The position numbers and the translations under genes are program-made. A model generated the notes under the pieces. The model searched no databases and was not told the origin of the DNA. It worked only from the letters and a program-made list of their open reading frames with translations. A DNA stretch of 64,000 bases from Paracamarosporium sp. OC-R06-R3 (taxonomy: Eukaryota; Ascomycota; Dothideomycetes; Pleosporales; Didymosphaeriaceae), in NCBI GenBank assembly GCA_019828545.1, contig JACVRA010000247.1, positions 41,218-105,217 of the forward strand, in the 5' to 3' direction. Positions within the stretch are counted from its first letter, which is position 1; each line of letters opens with the position of its first letter. Positions 11,688 through 22,865 of this stretch are shown here, one piece after another.

Positions 11688-12962
11688 TGTGGTTTCTAAT
11701 GGCTCTTAACAGTGTCGCGAACTGATAAACATGAGAATGATCACGCAGGAACGCAAGGCAGAGAGGACATTTGAATGCGCGCTTACCAGCGCAAAGGCTG
11801 CGTCTTCTGCGCCTGGGTGGTTTCAGATGGGTTCGCTTAGCCTCACTTGCAGTGAGGGATTTAGAGTGCAATGAGCAGGCTGCATCTAGCCAAGGCAGCG
11901 ACGCACCTTGGGCGCTTGCAACTTGATATTTGGCTTGCTTAATATCGAGGCTGAGCTATGCAATGTCATTTCACCGCTTTGCGCAGTCGTCAGTGTACGC
12001 CTTGAGGACTATAATTCATCTTTAAAGGGCCTGCTGCTGTTGTCAAGAACTTTGCATCCTCCAGGTTCGCCATTCTAAACAAGTGCTCCAGCAACACGTC
12101 AGCATAGGTTCGTAAATGCAGATTAGTGCCTTCATCATGTATTTTCAGCCGCTGATACGTATAGCCTTGTAGTTTTAGTGCGAAACATGGGCCGACCAGC
12201 TGCCCCAGATGGCGACAGAAAGCTAAGCAAGTATCCAAACCAAACCAAGGTATGGGTTTATCGGATCGGTGAGTGGAAATCGCAAGGGCATCGTGGAGAT
12301 TGTTCTGACCCAAACGCTGTGAAGGCATTGGATGGGAAGCGGGCAAAGTCACGGGCACGGCTGGATCAAGCGAGAACCGATACACGGTAAACATGGATGG
12401 TGAATACAAGACGTTTGATTCGGAGGATATGAGGGAGCGTACAACGCAGGTGGCTGCGGATTGACCAGTAGTATCATCGTACATTATTACATAATGAAAC
12501 ACGTGTGGGAAGAAAAGCCTGTGGGGAGCATTGTGCCCCTCCTCCTATCCGTCCTCCTCACTGACTGCAATAATTCGAAAGCTTACGGATCGCAGCCTGA
12601 TACCGTTCTTGGGCTTTCCAAGTTCACCAATGGACACCTCACAACAACGCCAGCCTGGCATTACCCTATCGAAGATGGAGCTGCTCCAGCCGCAGCCGCG
12701 CTCTGCAAGAGCAACACCCACCTGACAGCCTTCCTCTCCGCCTTGCCTCCGACACCGAGGCGGTGCAATTACGAGCCATCCCCACAAACTTACTAGCGCA
12801 TCCATACCCCTGTATTGAGCCGCTTAGTGTACGGAAACGAGGTCAAGCTCCCGTCCCGTCGCTGCGGGGCCTAGTCGCAGCTTCCCGCCAGGCTATCTTC
12901 CTCAGTGCTGTTGATTCAACATCAACGCAGCTGAACGCAGCTGTCGATGTTGTATTGCCGCC
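11688..12962. other. intergenic region with one doubtful frame
   Basis: Between the divergent ankyrin and YGQP genes. A 170-residue open frame on the minus strand at 12502-11990 is listed separately with low confidence. Plus-strand frames at 12461-12796 show no family signal. Confidence 0.5.
11990..12502 (-). CDS. possible hypothetical protein, 170 aa
   Basis: An open frame beginning MFHYVIMYDDTTGQ with fairly ordinary amino-acid composition (PWFGLDTCLAFCRHLGQLVG; LRTYADVLLEHLFRMANLED). I recognise no family, see no signal peptide or membrane segment, and see no flanking splice signals. It could be a fragment of an older gene or chance. Expression data would be needed to accept it. Confidence 0.25.
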   Translation of the reverse strand: MFHYVIMYDDTTGQSAATCVVRSLISSESNVLYSPSMFTVYRFSLDPAVPVTLPASHPMPSQRLGQNNLHDALAISTHRSDKPIPWFGLDTCLAFCRHLGQLVGPCFALKLQGYTYQRLKIHDEGTNLHLRTYADVLLEHLFRMANLEDAKFLTTAAGPLKMNYSPQGVH

Positions 12963-13871
12963 ATGTCCTACGAGGAGCCCCGTTACCTACCAAGTCGCTA
13001 TGCTCCAGATCCTCGGAGCGGGCCTCACAAGCCTGGTGCGATGCGACCACCCGAGACAGTGCCTTACCACCCAGTTCATTATACCCCCTCGCCTGAACGC
13101 GGGCGGAATATGGTAGAATACCCTCAGCGAGGCCTTTATCAAGATCAGCGACGCCAGAGGTCAGTCAGAGTGAGCTTGACTAGGCAGAATGTAAGCTAAC
13201 TACTCAGTCCCGTCTACTCGAGGGTGTTGCGCGAGGAGCCTCAGGCGTTGATCCCCGCTCCCCAAACTGGACCAACTCGTTCGCTGCACTTCGATTATGA
13301 TAGCGCGACAGACCAGCGCACAATCTCAAGCCAAAATAACGAGCGCCGTGGCTCCTCCCCGTCGGCCTACGATAAACAGCAAGTGCCATATGGGCAGCTT
13401 CCGTATGGACACCCTTCATACGGGCAAACTGCATACGGGCAACCTTCATACGGGCAACCTTCATACGGGCAACCTTCATACGGGCAACCTACGCACGGGC
13501 AACCTTCGTACGGACAACTTGCGCACGGGCAACCTTCGCATGGGCAACCTGCGCACGGGCAGCCTTCATACGGGCAGCCTGCATACCACGGCCAGTACCC
13601 GAGTATGACGGAGACGATATATCAAGTGCGAACGACTACGGTTTCAGACCAGGAGGGTAGAAAGTTTTCGACTGGACAACAGACCGACGAAGATCCCGGG
13701 GACGCTGAAAGCGAGGAAGATGGGTCGCACTGGCAACCGGACAACTATGCTCTTCGATCGCCATCTATCTCCAGTACAGATTCCCTCTACGCTCGTACCC
13801 CCCAGTTCCGCGATCCGATGAGCATTGCAGACAACGAATCACGTAGGTCGTTCAACTCGCATCACGCATAG
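12963..13871 (+). CDS. low-complexity protein with YGQP pentapeptide repeats, 286 aa
   Basis: Function unknown. Exons 12963-13159 and 13208-13871 join in phase 2 (donor GTCAGT, acceptor ACTCAG, intron 48 nt). The N-terminal 65 residues are Pro/Arg/Tyr-rich ([18 protein letters not shown]). The centre holds about fourteen five-residue repeats of the type (S/A/T)(Y/H)GQP. The tail is acidic then Ser-rich ([32 protein letters not shown]). There is no signal peptide or membrane segment, so it is probably intracellular and disordered. Tyr/Gly/Gln-rich repeats of this type are known from proteins that form condensates; that role here is only a suggestion. Start chosen at the first in-frame ATG before a matching splice donor. 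Confidence 0.75.
13386..13595 (+). repeat. 15-bp in-frame coding minisatellite
   Basis: About fourteen copies of a 15-bp unit related to cattcatacgggcaa. Several neighbouring copies are nearly identical and others differ at the codons for Ser/Ala/Thr and Tyr/His. The unit length keeps the reading frame, so copy number can vary without breaking the host gene. Confidence 0.95.
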
Positions 13872-14186
13872 TCTGTCGCTAAAGCTCGTAGCATTTCGGC
13901 CCTAACCCTAGTCGGACTTTTCTTCGAACATTAGGACTACACGTTTTTTTACTCTGAGCAAGCGACTTGCACTGATACTTTTCTGCTGTTTCTTCTGACG
14001 ATATATGAGTTACGATGTTCTTGAAGATGCATTTCCGGGCGTTGAGGGTATTACGGAGCATGTTAGGGACATTGTGCAGTATTACACCGTTCGTCTTGCA
14101 TAGCCGGCCTGTCATATTTCACGGAGTACAACAACATAATGAATGATTCGCTATGAAATGCTAGAGTGACTCATTGGTGGTTACAT

Positions 14187-17100
14187 TCATGGTATACCAA
14201 AGTAACGCCGGCTTTGTGGGAAAAGTAGTATGACAATGATAACAATCAAAAAAAGAACCACTGTATAGAGGATGTATACCCTCATGTCGAAGTGACTTTG
14301 CGAAGCCAGCCCATCCATGGTTATTGGCGACAGCTTGTATTTACTTTGCACTTGCTGAGCTGCAGGCGTCCGGCCTAACCTCAGATACGCCTTCTCCAGG
14401 ATACGAGCATACCTTCGGGTCTCGGCGCTCTCACTGCCGAATCGGGTATCATACACTTGTAGAATGCGTTTCAAGGTATCAATGTCGTCCTGGCAATCCA
14501 GTGCTTTGTGATTGCGTTGAATGCGTACTTCAGCTAACTTGCCTTCTGCTTCGTACACTCGATTCTCGCTCACGATCAACTCTTCGCGCAGGCTTTTGAA
14601 GTGGCGCTCAAGCATCGCTTGTGTTTTTTGCAGCAGCTGATCAGCGGCTTCTGGCTTTGCTAAGCGTACGTTGGCGTCTGCTAGTTGCATGTTGACGTCT
14701 GCGATACTGTTTTCTACGTCTAACAAGTATTCTTTCTCGTTAGGCAGCCAACTTTTCAACGCTCCCGCAGCATCCGAGAGGGCTTTCTCAGCGTGTGTCC
14801 ATTCACGGTGAGCTCTCCACGATGACCACCAACTATTCTTGACGTATTTTCGTGCCTCTGCCAAGTGGAGAAGACCTTGGTATTGTTTTCGGCGAATGCC
14901 AATTTGTTCTATAAGTTTGAACAATGTATTTTCATCCGTTCTGATGACCTCAGGAAGTCGATGTTTCTGGCGAAATGAGAACGATTCCTGGTTCCGTTGA
15001 ATGTCAAGAATCGCGAGATTATTCAATTCCTCCCGGGCTCTGGCAAAGATGCCAGATTCCAGATAGAGCCGTGCGAGATCAAGTCGAAGCTCCCATATAA
15101 GCATATCGCGTTTCGGAGTGTCATGTGGAGCGTTTTGGGGGGCAAGCGCTTGGAGGTTCTCCAGCTCGGTTTTTAACAGCTTTTCCGCTCGATCAAGGTC
15201 GTGGATACGGCCCCTACGCGAGTAGGCATCTGCTAGAGTTTTGCCGACTCTTGCTCTGATCATCACACCTTTCTTGCCGTTTTCTTCAGTTTTGATCTTG
15301 TTTTTCACTTCCACGTTGTCTCCTGTTTGCTGCTTCCTGGAATATTTTTGAGCGAAGTTCAACACTTCGACTGCTTCGTGTGGCCGCCCTTCGTCAATGT
15401 AGAATCTTGAAAATGTCTCGATACACTCAAGTGCCCTGTCAGGCATCTGAAACGCGAGCAGCTCTGATTCGTTCGCAGAGTCAATGAATTCAACAAAGCG
15501 TGCAAAATGCTGCATGAATGGCACCTTGAGCTCGTAGGATGATCTATGCAGAGGAAAATCCACGTTTTTTTGTCTATACTCTTTCTTGACCTTTTCGTAA
15601 CGTGCGTATAACGCACCCAGAGCCGTGACCAAGGTGTCGAATAGTCTTTCTTTCCCATATGTCTCTCGAACGTATGTTATGACACCATCCTGAACAAATT
15701 TGGGCATTACATACGATCGCTCGCCAGTTTGCTCTATGAAAGCGCAATTGACAAGAGTGGAAAGTCGCTCGTTCAACATTGGGTGCGAATCCGGCTCGTA
15801 GTTCGCTCGGATCAGCTCAAGGCTTATTTGGTCTTTGCTGAGACATGCGAGAAAAGATAAGAGGTACATTTCTGGACTTGGTTTGCGCTTGCGTTTTCCG
15901 TTCGAGCTGTATGTCAAGGGTCTTAAGAAGTATTTCATGAACTTGACATTGTCGGGCTCTCCAAGCTGCGCGATCTGTTGGAAACCGTATTTTTTCAGGT
16001 CCTGCCGCATAGTCCTACTTGGAGTTTGCTTGTTGTTCATGTATGTTGCGGCCATTTTGATCACTAGAGGAAGCCAAAGCGTCCTTAGGAGCTCATGTGT
16101 GCCTTCTAAGTCTTCGTCGTCGTACTCGGGCTTCAAGTGGAGTCGAAAGATGCTCAAGGACACATCCTTGTCTGGCGCCCTCACCTCAAGACATTTCCAA
16201 TCACAAATTTTTGTGACCCACTCACGATGCCTCGCTGTGACCAGTATCTGTCCGCTCTCAGCATTGGGCAGGAGTGGCTCGATATCTTTGGCTACATGTT
16301 GAGAGCCTACTCCATCGACTACTAGTATCCAGCGCCCATTGGTCTTGTCCTCTAGCCAACTTTTGACCTTATTTGGAATCAACATGCGATCTATGGTGGA
16401 CAAGTCCCAAGAGAGAGCTCGGGCGATATCTTCATAAGAGGTTTCCAGGCTGCGCTTGCTATCCGCGTTGATCCAGAATGTGTGTTTTCTTTCCTCTTCA
16501 ACTTTGGTGACCTGGAATTGGTAGGCATAATGTAGTGCAAGGTGTGACTTTCTGTAATCTGGTTGTAAGTAGGCTCTCGACAATATAGTGGCGACAAACT
16601 ACGTACCCGACACCACCAAGGCCATATAAGCCGAGGCAACGAGCATTGGCAAATTCTGTTTCAATCCACGTGTTTTCTTCATGGCGTCCATATGATACCT
16701 TCCTGTCTTCAGGCATTTCAAGGTTTGTGACCCAGGTTACCTGTTTGTAGGACAATTTCCGTGATTCTTTTGTCAACCCTGGGATGTTGTCCGACCATTT
16801 CTCACTCATCAATAGATCCAGAAATTGCGTCGGCCGCCGTTTCTTCTTCGCTCTGAGCAATGGGTTGTGCTCCCTTCTGATTCCATTGCTGTGGAATTCT
16901 GAAGGCTGGACTATATCTCTCAATTTGTCCAAGACTTCCGGATGTAAGGCGTCTGAGTTCTGAGACAATACGAAAAGGTCTATCTCGACCTCCCATGCAA
17001 GTATTCTTTGAGTAGGTTCTGTTTGAAGCATCTCGTCGATCAGTTCGAGAACCTCACCAAACCTCTTCGTATCGTCATTGTCATGACGAATGTTCGCGAG

Positions 17101-18493
17101 CCACTCATCCATCTTAACCTTGTTCTGGCAATAGATCACTTCCCCGCTATAGTTGCTCGAATCACTATCCTTAGCCCTTATGTGATCTTCCAATGATTTT
17201 CGCCCACGATCATTCCATCCAAACTTCCAAATTGCCACCAACTCCAGAAACACACAGCCGAGAGACCAAATGTCGAACGAACGACCCTTCTTTCCTTCAG
17301 GTTTTTCAAAATACTCGAGGGGAGCATATCGACGGGTACCGATACGGTACGATGAACCTGTGTCCTCTTCCTGCACCTTTTTCAGATTTGCGCCGCCGAA
17401 GTCACAGATTTTCCATGTCTCTTTGTCGCCTTCGCGGAAGCAGACAATGTTCGAAGGTTTGATATCGTGATGGAATGCGATTTTTATGTCTTTGTCTCTG
17501 CTGTGGATGAAAGCGACGCCAGAGGCGATACTGAGCATGACGTCGAAAACGTACTTTTCTCGATTGCTTTTCTCTCGTAGATCTTTGGCCTCGGATGTCA
17601 TCCATTCGTCCAGATTTCCTTCTGCGAGTGGCATGACCATGTACATACATTCATAGCTGTCTTTCGTGCTTTTAGCCTGGAAATTGCCCGCTGCAAAGCT
17701 TGCGATTAACGGCATGATGTTCGTATGTTTGCGAGCGCGAAGTGTATTGACCTCATTCAATAGTCTCTTGTAGTCTAGTTTACTTCCTTCCTCCCACACA
17801 ACCTTGAAAACAAGTGGTGTGTTCTATTTCTTATTAGCTCGTAACTCTTTTCGTCTCAACTGCTTGATGCCCAGTTCAACTAACCTGGTCAAACCCCTCC
17901 GGAAACTTGAGATGGCCACTTGCGATTTTTACCTCGAAGATACCGCCGAAAGATCCGGACCTCAGATATGATGGTTTTTCCATAAACGGAAACAAGAATT
18001 CTTGGACCGGGAATCGCTGATGAGTGCCATCTACCAGCTGTGGGGGTATTATCCACTGTTTCTTTATAAGACCATCTCTAACTCTTCGGGATGCACCATG
18101 CGGATTCCACGCGAAGCGCTCCGAATCATAGACCTCAGGTGTCAAAAAAGGCGCATTAAACAATATGTCGTCATTCAGAGCTCTGCCGCCTCCGCGATAT
18201 TCGCAGATCTCACGAATGAATTTCGCATCATCCATCAGCAAGAGAAGCGCATAGGTCTTCTTGAACTGTGATGCGATGGTTACACACAGCTCTTGAAGAG
18301 CTTTATCTCCAAGCTTTTCGCTTTCGAAGTCTTCCCGTAATAGTAGCCTGATCTTACGTTCATTTAGAACCGTATCCAGAAACCCACGCTCTATGAATCC
18401 TCCTTTCAAGCGCAGACCATTCACGAGTTTTCGATTGTTGATTTCCTCGTCGAGCTTCTTCTTGATTTCTTCGTGTAGTGGTCTGCTGCTCAT
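14187..18493 (-). CDS. NLR-like protein: protein kinase + NB-ARC + TPR-like + C-terminal TM, 1396 aa
   Basis: A composite receptor-like protein. Exons 18493-17885, 17823-16607 and 16551-14187 join in phases 0 and 2 (introns 61 and 55 nt). Residues 1-170 are of unknown type. The kinase runs from about 176: glycine loop SGSFGGIFEV (179-188), Lys210 in VFKVV, Glu227, catalytic HHDIKPSN (Asp323), DFG at 344-346 and APLE at 370-373, so it appears active. The Walker A motif GLYGLGGVGKSH is split by intron 2 and restored only on splicing (near 609). NB-ARC features follow: WILVVDGVG, ILVTARHREW, LPLVIKMAA. The remaining ~550 residues are helical and TPR-like (KTLADAYSRRGR, DLARLYLESGIFARAREE). The end (RVYILYTVVLFLIVIIVILL) is a transmembrane helix with a short tail. 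By family, NB-ARC is the switch and TPR the sensor. Confidence is high; the joined architecture rests on matching phase and motif completion. Confidence 0.92.
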
Positions 18494-19859
18494 GGGAACC
18501 CGACGTAGCCGGCAGATGTCTTACACCAAGAAAGGCTGTGAACGTGGTTAAGGGCGTACAAGATGTATATGTAAAGCTTGTCGCAAACTGCATGAGACAT
18601 ATATCAGTGGTGCGTTGCGGACGGGTGGGCTTCGAAATCAGGAGTGTGTATTGCGTTACGGTCGCGTAGCTGGAGAGCAGGGCTGCCAAGAGGGAACAAG
18701 AGGTGACAAAGTCGAAAGGTTGCCTAAAGATGAGCCAGTATGTGCCTCCGCGGAACTTAAGGACTTTTCGAACTTGTCAGGTGCCGTATTTGGCGCTTCT
18801 CCCGCAAGCGATCAATTGTGGCTGCCAGAGAAGGCAGATCCGCCCCTCGATTGAGGCCGACAATGCCGCCCCCAGCCTTGTCCGTTCAGCCGGCTGAGAT
18901 GGCGCCTTTCAGTTACTACCGCTAATCAACCACTGTATTGCGAGCTTGTCTAGAGAATCAGAGGAGGACCGAATATCGTTCTGGTGTGTCCCATCTTCAC
19001 CCTCCATACGGTGTGTGAGAGCGGTGGTGGTGTGGTAATGACCGAAGCCCGGCTGAGAAGAGGGAAAAAGCAGAGTTGCAGCGTGGCTGAAGCCCTGCCT
19101 GTGCGTCAGCCGTACCCGAGGACCTATCACACAATGCCTGCGCCTTCGACCCCAACAATCGAGCAGGTCGCCTCGATAAAGTGAGGCTCTGCTCGCATCC
19201 TAGAACCCACTTGTAGCGAAAGAAGGTCATATATAAATGTCTAGATTTGGTCTTACTTTGTTGCAATATATAAAATGACAAGGAAATTATTCATCTAAGG
19301 TTTTGTTCATCTTGAATTGGGAGGACGACCTAAAGCAAAAACCACAAAAAACTTGCTGAATATATTGCAAAACCTTTGCACAACTTACTATCAAGCACAG
19401 GAGATGGAGAATGACCTTATTTCTTAGTCAAGGATGAAGTAGCGAGGTGAGCTCATGCCCTAAAGCTTCTGTAAGCGGTATACCCTTAGGGCCTAATTCA
19501 GATGCCGATATTATTTTGACAGCCTACCTTATATACAGAACCGTGTAGTAGGTCATATGCCGCTGTTCAATGTGTAATTTCTCAAGCTTATCAGAATGGT
19601 CTAAGTTGCACTCGGACTAGCTACTTCTACAGGGCTATATAGGTAGCTGTATTGTGAAACAATGTAAACGCATTGTCTCTCGTGATTGTAACCTCCTTTA
19701 GGTGGCTAATGTCTATAGAATCTCTATAGAAACTTATATTGTCAATAAATTATGTACCAAACGCGTCCTTCGAAAGGACTAAACCTTGCGACATGCACGT
19801 CACCACAGATCAGATAATATTCCGTCAACAAGACTTGATTGGGCTGTTTTGATCTTTGG
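18494..19859. other. intergenic region
   Basis: Upstream of the NLR-like gene and downstream of the second HET gene. It becomes noticeably AT-rich from about 19,200. Short frames on both strands show no family resemblance; nothing else can be supported. Confidence 0.6.
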
Positions 19860-21515
19860 TCACCAGTTATGGTTGCTCTCTTGAACCTGTAGATCTATAA
19901 ACGGCATTCCATCAAAGTCCACGCTATGCCTTCCTCGTAACGATAGAGCGACCCTCATCGTCTTGCTCCAGCTGTCTGAACGTGGTAATTCAAGAGATTT
20001 CGTGATGCTTGGCTCTGCCTCATTGTGATTAAAAGACGGGTATTCATGGTGCAATTGCCAGAAAACGCGGTCTTTGTTGATGAACTGATGTGTCTCCAAT
20101 AAGTCACATTCCCAAATCCCAGGTGATGCTGGAAGTCCGCCAGGATTTCTATATCGACACAGTAATGTAAAAGATGCGCCATCCTTGATCCATGCGGGCT
20201 TGAATTCCAGAGAGGCAAGACAGTAGTCTCCTTCTATCGCAATAACCGTGCGATGCGATGGATCCCAGGCAATTTTCGGTGCGACAGCGACAAGACCAAA
20301 GCGAGGATGTTCTAGGTCCGAAGGCTCTCGTACGCGTAGTAGTCGTGTGCTGATTGTGTTCGAGTCGTTGGCGGAAATCTTCTTGACTATTCGAGCCTTA
20401 GGAAGATTTTCAAGTCCAGGGTAGTTTGTGATCAGATCATTCATTGTAACATGAGCGAGACGATCTGGCTGAGTGCGAACGAAAACCCCAAATCCAACCA
20501 AGCGAAGATATATCCCGCAGCTAGTGAAGTCATTTTTCTCATCCACTTGATTTACCCCAGACACACCATGAGAATGGAATAATGGCAAAATTATATCTGC
20601 CGGCTCACGGTACAGTATTGGAGCTTGGAATTGTACACCGCGATTGGTCATGGAGACCTCCACAGACGAAGCGGCGGATCGCTGGATTGCGGTAGTGTAT
20701 ATATTCGACACATTTTTGAACTCCCTCGGTGACGAGGCAAAGATTCCGGTATAGTCTTGATTGGCGTCAGGCAAGGCCTTCCAGGCGAAAATCGTCATAT
20801 CGGCACTTTCTTGAGAGATATGCTCTTGTAACCGTAGAAAAGCTCTATTCCCTTCGCCATACAGCATGGGCATGTTGATATCAAATATTCCTAGCAAACT
20901 ATATGCAATGTCTTCCTCTCTAGTCGTTTCCTGGCTGGCAGCCCAAGACATGCGGATTGCGACAGGAATATGGGAAAGCTGAGTTCGGCCAGTCAAGACA
21001 TCTTCAGTTATGTTGCACACTCGAGAGATTTGGGAGCTGAGAGTTGACTTCTGACCTCGGGGGGTCCAGTTTCCGTCATAGAAGATAATCTTCTGGGGTG
21101 CCAAAAGCTCCTGAAGAGTCCATCCTCTTGTGAACCATTTACAATGTGAAAACGATTGATCCTCGCTTTTCCAATCTGCCAAAAAGGCAAGGCAAATGAC
21201 CGCCTGATAGTACCACTTGAACATGGAGTTGATGGACTCGCTCAATTCTGCACTGCTCGATTTATCAATGCAACAACTATCGATCCAGGCATATCCAAGA
21301 TTGTACACATTGCGTGCCTCTTCACATGTCTTCTTGATCTTCTCGAATCCATGCGGCTTTTCCGCTTGCGCTGACCAGGGACTGTGTTTCATATCTTCGA
21401 AGGAAACCTCCTCTTCGGTTTTCAACCATGTATGCGATAGAATCGCGTATGGAGGCGCAGACTTGTCGTTCATGAATTCTTCGAGGTGCAAAGTCGAGGT
21501 GTTGATGAGCCTCAT
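19860..21515 (-). CDS. HET-domain protein, 551 aa
   Basis: Single-exon HET protein of the widespread type that starts MRLINTSTLHLEEF. The domain occupies roughly residues 20-170: PPYAILSHTWL, VSFEDM, YAWIDSCCIDKSSSAELSESI, SMFKWYYQAVICLAFLAD, WFTRGWTLQELLAP. It is followed by a conserved stretch (SWAASQETTREEDIAYSLLGIFDINMPMLYGEG, quoted here as separate motifs SWAAS, REEDIAYSLLGIF and MLYGEG) found after HET in proteins that often carry ankyrin or WD repeats. Here no such repeats follow; the C-terminal 300 residues are unassigned. By family, expression at high level or activation by a partner triggers cell death in incompatible fusions; the partner is unknown. Intact length and clear start. 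Confidence 0.93.
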   Translation of the reverse strand: MRLINTSTLHLEEFMNDKSAPPYAILSHTWLKTEEEVSFEDMKHSPWSAQAEKPHGFEKIKKTCEEARNVYNLGYAWIDSCCIDKSSSAELSESINSMFKWYYQAVICLAFLADWKSEDQSFSHCKWFTRGWTLQELLAPQKIIFYDGNWTPRGQKSTLSSQISRVCNITEDVLTGRTQLSHIPVAIRMSWAASQETTREEDIAYSLLGIFDINMPMLYGEGNRAFLRLQEHISQESADMTIFAWKALPDANQDYTGIFASSPREFKNVSNIYTTAIQRSAASSVEVSMTNRGVQFQAPILYREPADIILPLFHSHGVSGVNQVDEKNDFTSCGIYLRLVGFGVFVRTQPDRLAHVTMNDLITNYPGLENLPKARIVKKISANDSNTISTRLLRVREPSDLEHPRFGLVAVAPKIAWDPSHRTVIAIEGDYCLASLEFKPAWIKDGASFTLLCRYRNPGGLPASPGIWECDLLETHQFINKDRVFWQLHHEYPSFNHNEAEPSITKSLELPRSDSWSKTMRVALSLRGRHSVDFDGMPFIDLQVQESNHNW

Positions 21516-22865
21516 TCTGAAGCTTAGAATTGCCCAAATTGTCTAAATAGTGGCTTTTCTTTGTTCTGGTCTTGAGAAATCAAATGCCAAAGGACAGGTC
21601 CGTGGAACCTATATTCTGAAAGACTTTTAGTAAGTACGAAAGATAAGAGCGAAAGAGGTGCATGTCGTGGAAAGAAGGCAGGTTTTGACCAGACATACAG
21701 AGTAGTAGACAAACCACAGACCATCATATCCAGAGAGAAAATTCGGCACACACCAATACGCATCTCATGTCGCATGACTAGAGTAGGCGCTCTCGATATT
21801 TACTTTGTGGGGCCACGTAACCGCGTATAGTACCACAACTGACCATTGAACTTACCAGTGATCTGCATCTAGCTTCTACAAAGGCAACAAGGCTAGAAGC
21901 TAACCGGCTGGACTAGATCTGCTTGGCTTAGGCTTGCAACAAGCAATATAAGGGTCAACGTGGGATGAAACTTGCGCGGCGTACAAAAAGAGGAGACTGC
22001 AAGTGCAAGCGACTATAGACTTGACTGGGGAGGGAAAACAGTGTTCTCTAAATGTGATTATGTGGCTGGTCACTGGTAGATGACCACGGCATCAGCCGTA
22101 CCGAATCTGGCTAGCACAGGTACTGGAATTCCAAGCGAAGCCTCTCATGGTCAGTCCCACCCCACCCTTTTCACATCACAGCCTCCCAGTCACAGGCTGC
22201 ATCTCCTCACACTCTTGTCAGCCCCATCAATCATTCTACCCAATGGATCGCAACAGATAACGATGCAGATCAGATGGTGTGCCCGTGTCCACAGTACCGC
22301 AGATGTTTGTTCAAGCCGGCTGGTACGTGCATACAAGCCCTAACTATAGCAAGTAACGATCGAAGCTCTTTCGCGTTGGCTGCAACTGACGATACCTGCT
22401 CTGGCAAGCACGATACTTCGGCAAGCGCCTACACCCCTTTACCAGCTGGCTTGAACGAAAATCTACGGTGAGGTAGCACATCCCCGCAGTTACGGAACCA
22501 CTCGCTTAGGGGCACTTTCAGCTCGCCGCAGTGCAGCTATTCAGCATGACGGTGTATTGGTGGCCTGGAGCTGCGGTGCTTTTCTGGGCGATCGTAATAT
22601 GGTAATACAGCTGAGAGTGATATGCATTCTCCGCCTTCTTGCCTACTATGGACGTGAAGCCCCCCAATTGAGTGAGCGACACGGTCCTCGTGCTGACGCG
22701 AGTGCGACTTTGAGTTCTTGGTAACTGCTTTTGTATTTCTTTGGCGTTCAGCCTTAGTTACACACGCCTTATCAGTCTTTATTCTTATACCCCTCTTTTC
22801 TTGTTTCTTGCGCTTTCAATCCCTTCTTCCTTCAACAGCCTGGACTAAAAGATTGAAAGTAAAGG
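21516..22865. other. intergenic region
   Basis: Shared upstream region of the HET gene (minus) and the DUF2235 gene (plus). Pyrimidine-rich stretches lie just before 22866 (tcttgtttcttgcgctttc around 22,798), typical of fungal promoters. No gene is supportable. Confidence 0.6.

Noticed and set aside
13900..13910. Telomere-like CCTAACCCTA
   Set aside because: Less than two units, inside a gene-rich area; chance match.
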